Positions 1-5,567 of a DNA stretch of 6,403 nucleotides are shown here, piece by piece. The notes beneath the pieces were generated by a model. It did no database searches and was not told where the DNA came from. It saw nothing but the letters and a program-made list of their open reading frames with translations. The DNA is from an uncultured Oscillospiraceae bacterium (GTDB lineage Bacteria > Bacillota > Clostridia > Oscillospirales > Oscillospiraceae). Each line of letters starts with the position of its first letter. Within the stretch, counting starts at the first letter, position 1. The stretch is taken from the NCBI GenBank assembly GCA_934661715.1, contig CAKUJL010000089.1, forward strand, positions 1-6,403, in the 5' to 3' direction. The translations under genes were made by a program, and so were the position numbers.

Positions 1-101
1 CGGTAAACGCCGCCCTGCTTTAACATCTGATCGACCAGGGTCGTCTTGCCGTGGTCAACGTGCGCGATGATCGCAATATTCCGAAGCTTGTCCTGCGTCA
101 T
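1..101 (-). CDS. typA: Translational GTPase TypA/BipA, N-terminal fragment (runs off left edge)
   Basis: Only the first 33 codons are present; the rest lies left of the window. The reading starts [20 protein letters not shown] and goes on [14 protein letters not shown]. The stretch AHVDHGKTT (about residues 13-21) is the G1/P-loop of translation-factor GTPases, and the pattern [19 protein letters not shown] followed by a GGVYR-like end fits TypA/BipA better than LepA (IRNFSIIAHIDHGKST) or EF-G. TypA is a ribosome-associated GTPase, known in other bacteria to help 50S assembly and growth under stress or cold. The ATG at 101-99 is chosen because AGGAAAGGGG lies about 8 bases upstream on the minus strand, and a fair promoter lies at 148-176. 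It is divergent from the ferritin-like gene. Family assignment is confident despite the short fragment. Confidence 0.92.
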   Translation of the reverse strand, partial: MTQDKLRNIAIIAHVDHGKTTLVDQMLKQGGVY

Positions 102-147
102 ATTCTGCGCCCCTTTCCTGCATCCAAAAATAATCTCACAAACACGT

Positions 148-176
148 ATTTTAACACAGCAAATTCGCAATTACAA
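148..176 (-). promoter_or_regulatory. Probable sigma-A promoter of typA
   Basis: On the minus strand a -35 box TTGTAA (176-171) and a -10 box TAAAAT (153-148) are separated by exactly 17 bases. They match the TTGACA/TATAAT consensus at 4 and 5 of 6 positions. Transcription would begin near 141, giving a leader of about 40 bases before the typA ATG. The AT-rich block 120-215 stands out against its GC-rich surroundings, as promoter DNA often does. I did not find an equally convincing plus-strand promoter here for the divergent ferritin-like gene; TTAACA at 151-156 is a possible -35 but has no good -10 partner. Confidence 0.6.
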
Positions 177-274
177 GATTTTATCGTGCAAATTTCGCCG
201 CCTTTCCGGTATTTTTTTGAAGCAATACCACCAAAGACGCACCGCGGGACAAAGCGCCTGCATAAAATGGACGG

Positions 275-281
275 AAGGAGG
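275..281 (+). promoter_or_regulatory. Ribosome binding site fixing the start of the ferritin-like gene
   Basis: AAGGAGG, 7 bases before the ATG at 289. It decides the start: the same frame stays open back to position 46, where no comparable site exists. Confidence 0.85.
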
Positions 282-288
282 GATCCGT

Positions 289-795
289 ATGGAACCAATT
301 GACTGCAAACAGGAGCAAAAGGTCTGGAGCCGCGTCATGGCCGCGCAGACGAACCGCCAGACATCCGCGCCGCAGAATACCGCCCCGCGGCAGAGCGCCC
401 CGGCCTGTCTCACGCCCGAGCAGGTGATGGAGCTGATCGGACACGAAATGCAGGACGCCGCCGTCTATCACGCGCTGTCGTGCCGGATGACGGGCTGCGC
501 GAAAAAGACGCTGGCCGAACTGTCTCACGACGAGCGCTGCCACGCGAAAAAGCTCTCCGCCATCTACTTTCTGCTCACGGGCAAAAAGGCCTGCCCCAAA
601 AAGCCGGAGCCGCCCTGCATCACCTGCAATGCCGAGACGCTTAGACGGCAGTATCAGCTCGAGCTTCACGCACGCGAGCAGTATGAGGCCCTTGCGCCTC
701 TGGCTGGAGCACGCGCCTGTACGCTGCGAGAGATCGCTCTGGACGAGTGCCGCCACGCGGGGAAAATCTACGAGCTGCTGCAAAGCTGCCTGTAG
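289..795 (+). CDS. Cysteine-rich ferritin-like (rubrerythrin-type diiron) protein
   Basis: A 168-residue protein with a predicted four-helix ferritin fold. Helix A carries E53 followed by Y60 (the E-x6-Y spacing seen in rubrerythrin), helix B has E82-R-C-H85, helix C contains E125 and E130 in ELHAREQYE, and helix D has E153-C-R-H156. The two ExxH motifs plus single glutamates are the usual ligands of a carboxylate-bridged diiron site. Known relatives reduce peroxide or handle iron in anaerobes, so a cytoplasmic oxidative-stress or iron role is inferred. There is no C-terminal rubredoxin domain; residues 1-40 are polar and Gln/Ala/Pro-rich. Eleven cysteines occur (6, 40, 65, 70, 84, 102, 110, 113, 144, 154, 167), including CITC at 110-113. 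The ATG at 289 is chosen for the AAGGAGG at 275-281, 7 bases upstream; the open frame extends back to 46 but would overlap typA and has no ribosome site. Exact subfamily is unknown. Confidence 0.83.
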   Translation: MEPIDCKQEQKVWSRVMAAQTNRQTSAPQNTAPRQSAPACLTPEQVMELIGHEMQDAAVYHALSCRMTGCAKKTLAELSHDERCHAKKLSAIYFLLTGKKACPKKPEPPCITCNAETLRRQYQLELHAREQYEALAPLAGARACTLREIALDECRHAGKIYELLQSCL

Positions 796-822
796 CGCCC
801 CGCTTTCTTTCCAAACCGGCGG

Positions 823-851
823 ATGACAGACGGCCCGGCGTGTGATATACT
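823..851 (+). promoter_or_regulatory. Extended -10 sigma-A promoter of the LuxR-family gene
   Basis: The -35 box ATGACA (823-828) and -10 box TATACT (846-851) are 17 bases apart and each match consensus at 5 of 6 positions. A TG motif at 843-844, one base before the -10, makes it an extended -10 promoter. Transcription should begin near 858, leaving a leader of about 40 bases before the ATG at 899. The promoter starts 27 bases after the ferritin-like stop codon, so the regulator has its own transcript; no terminator is evident between the two genes. Confidence 0.8.
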
Positions 852-898
852 ATAGAAAATGGAACATTCCGCCGTTTTTGCGGAAGAAAGAGGATCGT

Positions 899-3391
899 AT
901 GCCCAAGCGAAAGCCGAATCTCAACACCGTCTACATTTCCGAGCGCGTCCAGGAGTGCCTGCGCCCGATCGCCCGCTGCGCCCTGACGACCGTCGTCGCG
1001 CCCATGGGCTACGGCAAAACGACGGCCATCAACTGGTTCCTCGCTGAAAAAACGAAGGGCGGCAAGGCTGTCGCCATCCGGCTGAGCATCTACTCGAGCG
1101 CACTGCCCATCCTCTGGAAAAGTGCGCAGAACGCCTTCCGGTTCGCGGGGCTCGGCGTGCTCGACTCGTTTGATCTGCCGGAGGGCGACAGCGCGTCGGG
1201 TCTCGTGATGGATGAACTCTGCCGGGCCTTGGAAGGAAAGACGCCGTATTATATCTTCCTCGACGATTTTCATCTGCTGCGGGACGACCGGGTCGTGCGC
1301 TTTTTGTGCAGGATCTGCGGCAGGCTCCCCGAAAACGCGCACCTGATCGTCGCCAGCCGCGACCGGTTTTTGCCCGCGGGCGAAATTGTAAGGCTCGGCG
1401 GGAATCTGCACCAGATCGGCATGGAGCAGCTGCGGCTCAACCACACCGAGCTTGCCGTCTACGCGCGGCGCTGCGGCGCAGAGCTGACCGAGCAGCAGCT
1501 CGACACGCTTCTTCGCTCGAGCGAGGGCTGGTTCTCAGCCATCTACCTGAATCTTCGCGCCCTGTCTGAGCGCGGAAGGCTCCCGGACGGAAGCTCGGAC
1601 ATTTACGAAATGTTCACCGCCGCGATGATCGAGCCATTGGAGCCGGAGCGGCAGGAATTTCTGGCCGTCATGGGTCTGGCCGACGAATTTTCCGCGGCGA
1701 TGGCGGAATTTGTGACCGGGAACGCGAAAACGGCAGGCATCATTCAGGACCTGACGAACCAGAACGCGTTCGTCACGCGCCTGCCGGACACAAAAACCTA
1801 CCGCTTCCACCATATGATGAAAGAGTGCGCTCTGCGCCGGTTTTTGACGCTGCCGGAGGAAAAACAGCTCGCCTACTGGAACCGCTACGGCCGGTGGTAC
1901 GGCGAACAGAAGCAGTATCTGCACGCGCTGAGCGCCTACGGAAAATCCGGCAACAACGACGCCGCACTGGAAATTGTCGAGCGGGACGCCGGGGACCTGC
2001 TGTCGAACCTGCACCCCGAGGAGCTTTTGTCCCGGCTGAACGCGTGCCCGCCGGAGGTTCTCATGCGCCACCCGACGGCGATTCTCGTTCTCATGCGCCG
2101 GATGTTCACGTGGCGGCAGATCCCGAAGATGCTCGAGCTCAAGGCGCTTCTGGAAAAGGCCATCGAGGAAAATCCCGCGATGGACGAAAAAGAGCGCGGC
2201 AATCTTCTCGGCGAGCGCGACCTCATCATGAGCTTTCTCATGTATAACGACATCACGAAAATGAGCGCCCTTCACCGCAGCGCCAGCCAGCAGATGACGC
2301 GCCCCGCCGTCACCATCCGCGCGGGCTCGAGCTGGACGTTCGGTTCGCCGTCGGTGCTTATGATGTACTACCGCGCACCCGGAGAGCTCGAAAAAGAGCG
2401 CTTCGAGATGAACGAGTGTATGCCGCACTATTATAAGATCACAAACGGCCACGGACTTGGCGCTGAGCTCGTCATGGACGCGGAGGCCGATTTCATGCAG
2501 GGAAAGCTTTCGCAGGCGGCCATCGGTCTTGCGCGGGCCAGAGCGCGTATCGCGGGCAGCAGGCAGGAAAACATGGCCCTTTGCTGCGATTTTCTCCAGC
2601 TTCGCCTGTCCTTATTCGGAAAAACGCCGCCCCTGGATGTGCAGGCGCGGAAAAATGCGCTTCCTTCCCGCCACGACATGGTGCTTTTGAACATGTTCGA
2701 CAGCATCCTCGCCTATCACTTCGCGCTTTCGGAAAAGACGCAGAGCATCCCGGAGGTCTTTCGGGAGCACCTGCTCGACACCGTCAACTATTTTGCGCCC
2801 GGAAACCCCATGATGGCGATGATCGAAAATCAGGTCTTCCTCGCGCAGGGCGAATACGAAAGGGTCATCGGCAGGGAAGAGCCGCTTTTATCCGTGTGCG
2901 GGAACCTGCACTACGCGCTCGTCGCACTGCACATCCGCATCCAGACCGCCGCGGCCTATGAGCGTCTCGGAAACCGCCGCGAAGCGCTCACGTGCGTCAA
3001 AAACGCGATGCAGGACGCCGCGCCCGACGGCTTTGCGCTTCCCTTTGCCGAAAACGCGCAGCCGCTTTTGGACGTGTACCGCGCGATTGCACGGGAAAAG
3101 GACGACGCGTTTGCCGCGCTCGTTCTGGAGCTCTCCGAGCGGAGACTTTCGCAGCAGGAGGCGCAGAAGGCCCCGGCCGCGCTTTCGCAGGAGCTGCGGT
3201 CGCTGAGTGAGCGCGAGCTCTGCGTGGCCCAGCTCATCGCCGCGCGGAAATCGAACCGCGAGATCGCCGAGACGCTGTATCTCTCCGAGGGCACCGTCAA
3301 GCAGTACATCAACCGCATCTACTCCAAGCTTCAGCTGGAGGGCACCGCGCAGGAAAAGCGCCGTGCGCTGCGGGAACTTTTGCAGGAATAG
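899..3391 (+). CDS. LuxR-family transcriptional regulator with MalT-like STAND ATPase domain
   Basis: An 830-residue protein, close in length to MalT-type (LAL) regulators (about 900). Walker A is APMGYGKTT at residues 34-42, Walker B is YYIFLDDFHLL at about 117-127 (D122, D123), and VASRDRF at 151-157 matches the SR motif that follows in the family. Residues about 340-760 are helical and repeat-like, as expected for the TPR-type sensor arm; WTFGSPSVLMMYYR (479-492) is a conserved-looking block within it. The C-terminal 65 residues (766-830) form a LuxR/GerE helix-turn-helix (LSERELCVAQLIA, then NREIAETLYLSEGTVKQYIN). No signal peptide or membrane segment is seen, so it is a cytoplasmic, probably ligand- and ATP-gated activator; its ligand and targets cannot be read from the sequence. 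The ATG at 899 follows AAAGAGGA (887-894); an upstream in-frame GTG at 842 lies inside the promoter and is rejected. Confidence 0.94.
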   Translation: MPKRKPNLNTVYISERVQECLRPIARCALTTVVAPMGYGKTTAINWFLAEKTKGGKAVAIRLSIYSSALPILWKSAQNAFRFAGLGVLDSFDLPEGDSASGLVMDELCRALEGKTPYYIFLDDFHLLRDDRVVRFLCRICGRLPENAHLIVASRDRFLPAGEIVRLGGNLHQIGMEQLRLNHTELAVYARRCGAELTEQQLDTLLRSSEGWFSAIYLNLRALSERGRLPDGSSDIYEMFTAAMIEPLEPERQEFLAVMGLADEFSAAMAEFVTGNAKTAGIIQDLTNQNAFVTRLPDTKTYRFHHMMKECALRRFLTLPEEKQLAYWNRYGRWYGEQKQYLHALSAYGKSGNNDAALEIVERDAGDLLSNLHPEELLSRLNACPPEVLMRHPTAILVLMRRMFTWRQIPKMLELKALLEKAIEENPAMDEKERGNLLGERDLIMSFLMYNDITKMSALHRSASQQMTRPAVTIRAGSSWTFGSPSVLMMYYRAPGELEKERFEMNECMPHYYKITNGHGLGAELVMDAEADFMQGKLSQAAIGLARARARIAGSRQENMALCCDFLQLRLSLFGKTPPLDVQARKNALPSRHDMVLLNMFDSILAYHFALSEKTQSIPEVFREHLLDTVNYFAPGNPMMAMIENQVFLAQGEYERVIGREEPLLSVCGNLHYALVALHIRIQTAAAYERLGNRREALTCVKNAMQDAAPDGFALPFAENAQPLLDVYRAIAREKDDAFAALVLELSERRLSQQEAQKAPAALSQELRSLSERELCVAQLIAARKSNREIAETLYLSEGTVKQYINRIYSKLQLEGTAQEKRRALRELLQE

Positions 3392-3410
3392 GGCGCCGGC
3401 CCGGCAGGGC

Positions 3411-3423
3411 TAACCTTTGGTTA
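3411..3423. repeat. Short perfect palindrome after the regulator gene
   Basis: TAACC-TTT-GGTTA, a perfect 5-bp inverted repeat around three T residues, 20 bases after the LuxR-family stop codon and just before a run of six T residues at 3430-3435. It could be a small operator or a weak auxiliary terminator. The evidence is symmetry only. Confidence 0.35.
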
Positions 3424-3436
3424 ATAGCGTTTTTTC

Positions 3437-3473
3437 AAAATCCACCGTACACTATGCCTGTACGGTGGATTTT
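3437..3473 (+). terminator. Rho-independent terminator of the LuxR-family gene
   Basis: A perfect 14-bp stem (3437-3450 with 3460-3473) encloses a 9-base loop. The right arm ends in T residues and is followed by TGTTTTC. The arms begin and end in AAAA/TTTT, and TTTTTT also flanks the left side, so it may work on both strands. It lies 45 bases past the stop at 3391, and only 31 bases before the next start codon, so it also separates, or attenuates into, the DUF2442 gene. Confidence 0.85.
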
Positions 3474-3504
3474 TGTTTTCGCCGGAGCAAAGGGGGGGAG
3501 CGCC

Positions 3505-3753
3505 ATGTATCGGAAATACATCCGGGCCGTCGAGCCGCTGGAAGACTACATTTTGCTGATCGATTTTACCTCCGGGAGCCGCCTGCTGCTGGACATGAAG
3601 CCGCATCTGGATACCATCCGGTTCTGTGCGCTCAAGCGCCCGGAGGTCTGGCAAAGCGCGGAAACCAACGGCGTTTTTGTCCGCTTCGGCCCGGTCGAGC
3701 TCAGCCACGACGAGCTGGTCGCGATGGCCGAACAGGGCCCCCGTGCCTATTGA
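3505..3753 (+). CDS. DUF2442-type small protein
   Basis: An 82-residue soluble protein of unknown function. The order of motifs, an opening beta strand (VEPLEDYILLIDFTSGSRLLLDM), a short PHLD/F-x-x-L segment, then VFVRFGPVELSHDEL near the C-terminus, matches the layout of DUF2442 proteins (V-x-P-x-x-x-Y-x-L-x-V-x-F-x-x-G, then x-x-L-x-x-D-x-L). Length also fits that family. Some DUF2442 members sit beside toxin-antitoxin-like DUF4160 partners, but no such partner is seen here. The ATG at 3505 follows GGGGGAG at 3494-3500. It starts 31 bases after the regulator's terminator hairpin and no clear promoter was found between them, so it may depend on read-through or on an unrecognised promoter overlapping the hairpin. 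Confidence 0.75.
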   Translation: MYRKYIRAVEPLEDYILLIDFTSGSRLLLDMKPHLDTIRFCALKRPEVWQSAETNGVFVRFGPVELSHDELVAMAEQGPRAY

Positions 3754-3772
3754 GCGCGGCAGAAAGCCCCAT

Positions 3773-3810
3773 GTTCCGGCGCGTGCCCTGTGCGAAGCGT
3801 GCGCCGGAAC
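3773..3810. repeat. Stable hairpin between the DUF2442 gene and the membrane-protein operon
   Basis: A perfect 10-bp GC-rich stem (GTTCCGGCGC at 3773-3782 with GCGCCGGAAC at 3801-3810) that can be extended inward by wobble pairs. No T run follows on either strand, so it is not a standard intrinsic terminator. It may be an mRNA processing or stability structure in the 115-base gap. Confidence 0.5.
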
Positions 3811-3833
3811 GGGCGGAAACAAAGCATAGGCTC

Positions 3834-3850
3834 TGCCGGGCAGACCGGCA
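3834..3850. repeat. Small hairpin just upstream of the membrane-protein operon
   Basis: TGCCGG (3834-3839) pairs with CCGGCA (3845-3850) around a 5-base loop, ending 8 bases before the AGGAGG ribosome site of the next gene. It could modestly influence translation initiation; the evidence is base pairing only. Confidence 0.35.
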
Positions 3851-3858
3851 TTTGAAAC

Positions 3859-3864
3859 AGGAGG
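3859..3864 (+). promoter_or_regulatory. Consensus ribosome binding site of the DUF3137-like gene
   Basis: AGGAGG placed 4 bases before the ATG at 3869; a full match to the anti-Shine-Dalgarno sequence, with slightly short spacing. Confidence 0.8.
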
Positions 3865-3868
3865 CAGT

Positions 3869-4696
3869 ATGAGAAAGCTTTGGGGATTTATCAACACGGT
3901 GGGCCTGCTCCTTGTGGCCGGCGGCTTTATCGCGAAATCGGCGGTGCTGATCGGGCTTGGCATTGCGGTAGCGGTGCTTGCGCAGTGGCAGAAGGGCCGC
4001 GCGGAAAAGGCGCACCGCGAGCAGGCGCAGACCACGTCCATCCGCCCGGCGCTGCAAAGCGTCTTTGACACCGTGGACTATCAGCCGGACGCGCGTTTGA
4101 GCAATCTGGATATCACGCCCATGCAGCTGCTTCTGCATCAGGACTATCACTATGTCGACGGCTGCGACAAAATCACGGCGACGCATCACGGCCTTTCGGT
4201 GCTGCTCGGAAATGTCCGGCTCATGGAGACCGAGACCTTCCGTGACGAAGAGACCAACATGGAGCGCACGAACGAAAAAGAGGTCTGGCAGGGTTTGATG
4301 CTGACGTGCAAGGTTGGCCACACGTTCCCGGTCGGCTTCGCCATCACGCCGCGCGGCAAAATCGATGGTCTTCTGCGCTACGCCGACATGAAGACCGAAA
4401 ACGAAGCCTTTGACAAGCGCTTCACCGTCAAGACCGACAACCCCGAGGCCGCACTTCTGACGCTGACGCCCCGGATGCAGGAAAAGATCCTAGATGCCGC
4501 CAACGCCAGTCCCGGCGCGTTCTTTGTGACCTTCTGCCAGGACGGCAGAGTTTCCGCCGCGGTACGCACCGGACGAAACTTCTTCGTTCCGGACAAAAAG
4601 GCCGAAGGCGGCGAACAGCTGGCGGAAAATCTCCGGAAGATCCTGGCCGTCATCGACGAGACGAACCCCGTCTCGCAGGAAGGAGCGGCGAAATGA
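3869..4696 (+). CDS. Membrane-anchored DUF3137-like protein of unknown function
   Basis: A 275-residue protein. Residues about 7-39 are hydrophobic (VGLLLVAGGF, then AVLIGLGIAVAVLA) and probably form a membrane hairpin or two short helices, followed by a basic stretch (QKGRAEKAHRE, 41-51) that should be cytoplasmic. The rest is soluble. The C-terminal part, FDKRFTVKTDNPEAALLTLTP (about 181-201) then an alternating GAFFVTFCQDGRVSAAV strand pair, resembles the end of DUF3137 proteins (Fe-x-x-F-x-V-x-x-x-d-x-x-E-A-x-x-x-LTP). The middle also has the family's pattern of a compact beta segment with a substrate-like 'membrane-associated' layout but no catalytic motif. Its stop overlaps the next start (ATGA, 4693-4696), so the two are translationally coupled. 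Function unknown; the family call is by motif order, not a search. Confidence 0.72.
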   Translation: MRKLWGFINTVGLLLVAGGFIAKSAVLIGLGIAVAVLAQWQKGRAEKAHREQAQTTSIRPALQSVFDTVDYQPDARLSNLDITPMQLLLHQDYHYVDGCDKITATHHGLSVLLGNVRLMETETFRDEETNMERTNEKEVWQGLMLTCKVGHTFPVGFAITPRGKIDGLLRYADMKTENEAFDKRFTVKTDNPEAALLTLTPRMQEKILDAANASPGAFFVTFCQDGRVSAAVRTGRNFFVPDKKAEGGEQLAENLRKILAVIDETNPVSQEGAAK

Positions 4697-4881
4697 CCGT
4701 CGGGCTGTGCTGTGTGTTGCTGGTTCTGGACCTGGCCGCGCTCGTGCTTCTGCGAAAAAAGCTTCGCGAAAAGAAAGGCGCCCGGACAGCTGTGACGCTT
4801 GTCTGCGTGCTCATCGCCCTCGCCCTCGCCGGATACCTGGCCCTGACCGCCCTGTTCCTGAACGCGGCGTATCATAAATAA
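4693..4881 (+). CDS. Small two-helix membrane protein, coupled to the DUF3137-like gene
   Basis: A 62-residue protein with two hydrophobic helices (about residues 3-20 and 33-56) joined by a strongly basic loop, RKKLREKKGAR (21-31). By the positive-inside rule the loop is cytoplasmic and both ends face outward. The ATG overlaps the upstream TGA by four bases and follows AAGGAG at 4680-4685 with 7-base spacing, so it is a genuine gene of the same operon. I do not recognise the family. Adjacent membrane anchoring in both proteins suggests they may associate, which is inference only. Confidence 0.75.
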   Translation: MTVGLCCVLLVLDLAALVLLRKKLREKKGARTAVTLVCVLIALALAGYLALTALFLNAAYHK

Positions 4882-4885
4882 ACGC

Positions 4886-4917
4886 AAACCTCCCGCTGCA
4901 AACGCAGCGGGAGGTTT
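4886..4917 (+). terminator. Rho-independent terminator of the membrane-protein operon
   Basis: A perfect 14-bp stem (4886-4899 with 4904-4917) closed by a 4-base loop AAAC and followed by a T run that spans 4915-4919. It begins 4 bases after the stop codon at 4881. The left arm starts with AAA, so some termination on the minus strand is possible. Confidence 0.93.
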
Positions 4918-4922
4918 TTACG

Positions 4923-4940
4923 TCGCAGAGCCTCGCAGAG
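4923..4940. repeat. Short tandem direct repeat
   Basis: TCGCAGAG occurs at 4923-4930 and again at 4933-4940, separated by CC (period 10 bases, about one helical turn). It sits immediately before the 4941-4962 hairpin. Meaning unknown. Confidence 0.4.
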
Positions 4941-4962
4941 TTTCGCGTCCACAGACGCGAAA
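4941..4962. repeat. Hairpin in the convergent intergenic region
   Basis: TTTCGCGTC (4941-4949) and GACGCGAAA (4954-4962) form a perfect 9-bp stem with loop CACA. Neither side has a T run beyond the stem, so it is not an obvious terminator. First of four closely spaced inverted repeats between the two convergent genes. Confidence 0.55.
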
Positions 4963-4966
4963 TAAA

Positions 4967-5112
4967 ATGAAAATCCATTGTATCCGGCGGCTTTGCCGAC
5001 CGGAACAATACTTATCGCCCCGCAAGTGTGAGCTTTTTGCGCGGAGCGCAAAAAGCTTGCGCGCAGTCGAGGCGCAGCCCCTTTATCAAAAAAGCGGCAG
5101 CTTTTTTGATAA
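4967..5112. repeat. Hairpin-rich block, probably an interspersed palindromic repeat
   Basis: Three inverted repeats follow each other: an imperfect one (4977-4991 with 4995-5009, loop TTT, two bulges), a perfect 12-bp one (5031-5042 with 5046-5057, loop GGA) and a perfect 13-bp one (5083-5095 with 5100-5112). Short frames across it have arginine/serine-rich, gene-unlike products. The density of structure in a non-coding 150-base block resembles repeat units scattered through clostridial genomes, or a structured RNA. Together with 4920-4966 this is the whole content of the gap between the convergent genes. Confidence 0.5.
5083..5112 (-). terminator. Likely terminator of the recombinase-SpoVT gene (bidirectional shape)
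   Basis: A perfect 13-bp stem, TTATCAAAAAAGC (5083-5095) with GCTTTTTTGATAA (5100-5112), loop GGCA. On the minus strand it begins two bases after the stop codon at 5117-5115. Six A and six T residues flank a small GC core, the shape of an A-tract/T-tract bidirectional terminator; the GC core is short, so its strength is uncertain. Confidence 0.6.
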
Positions 5113-5114
5113 CT

Positions 5115-5567
5115 TCAGCTCTCCATCTGCCGGCCGAGGAAGCCTGCGACGGTCTGCACGAGCTTCTGCTCGGCTTCTCCCAGCGGCGCGTCGGCCTCTT
5201 CCAGCAGCAGCATCACGCAGCCCATGAGGTCGCCCTCGGACAAGATCGGTGCGCTCACGCCGAGATAATACCGCTCGGAGCTGTCCGACGGGTGAAGCCG
5301 CGCCTGCCCCGGCTGATAGCGGTAAATTTTCCGCGATTCCATGAGCTGCTCGAGCTCCTGTGAGCAATGCTTGTCCATGAGCTCACGCCGCTGCACGCCG
5401 TAGGCCGCGATGATGGCGTCCCGATCGCAGACGGCGGCGATGTGGCCGGTGTTTTTGCCGATCGACTCGCAGATCTGCGCGGCAAAGTCGGTCAGATCGC
5501 CCATGGGCGAATATTTCTTGAAAATGACCTCGCCGTCCTTCTCCGTATAAATCTCCAGCGGGTCGCC
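5115..5567 (-). pseudogene. spoVT: spoVT 3' portion, lacking the start of its AbrB DNA-binding domain
   Basis: This is the SpoVT-derived part of the fused frame, listed separately because on its own it is a 5'-truncated spoVT. It begins at the codons for GDPLEIYT, near residue 31 of the usual 178-residue protein, and continues without frameshift to the family's normal C-terminal end (AAGFLGKQMEQ in Bacillus, VAGFLGRQMES here). The GAF sensor domain looks intact. The missing piece is the start with the R-x-x-D-x-L-G-R-V-V-I-P signature that binds DNA. No ribosome site or start codon for separate expression was identified at the junction. Confidence 0.8.

Noticed and set aside
46..288. Upstream extension of the ferritin-like reading frame by 81 codons
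   Set aside because: It overlaps the typA start on the opposite strand and its promoter region, has no ribosome site, and the added residues do not resemble a ferritin N-terminus; the AAGGAGG before 289 marks the real start.
102..288. Riboswitch or T-box in the leader of the ferritin-like gene
   Set aside because: No terminator/antiterminator pair or recognised conserved core could be seen; only AT-rich promoter-like DNA and a ribosome site.
842..898. GTG start giving 19 extra residues to the LuxR-family protein
   Set aside because: It overlaps the -10 box and would lie upstream of the expected transcription start; the ATG at 899 has a good ribosome site.
641..1444. Long minus-strand frame across the regulator gene
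   Set aside because: Antisense to strongly supported coding sequence, with a low-complexity Arg/Ala/Gly-rich product typical of the reverse frame of GC-rich genes.
1535..2452. 305-codon minus-strand frame inside the regulator gene
   Set aside because: A mirror of the real gene's codon bias; its product (His/Arg/Val-rich) shows no recognisable domain.
3421..4321. Two minus-strand frames over the DUF2442 and DUF3137-like genes
   Set aside because: They run through a terminator hairpin and two intergenic hairpins, lack ribosome sites and have no recognisable domains.
4967..5363. Two plus-strand frames over the hairpin block
   Set aside because: They cover the inverted repeats and then run antisense to the SpoVT part; the products are Arg/Ser/Ala-rich and the hairpins explain the sequence better.
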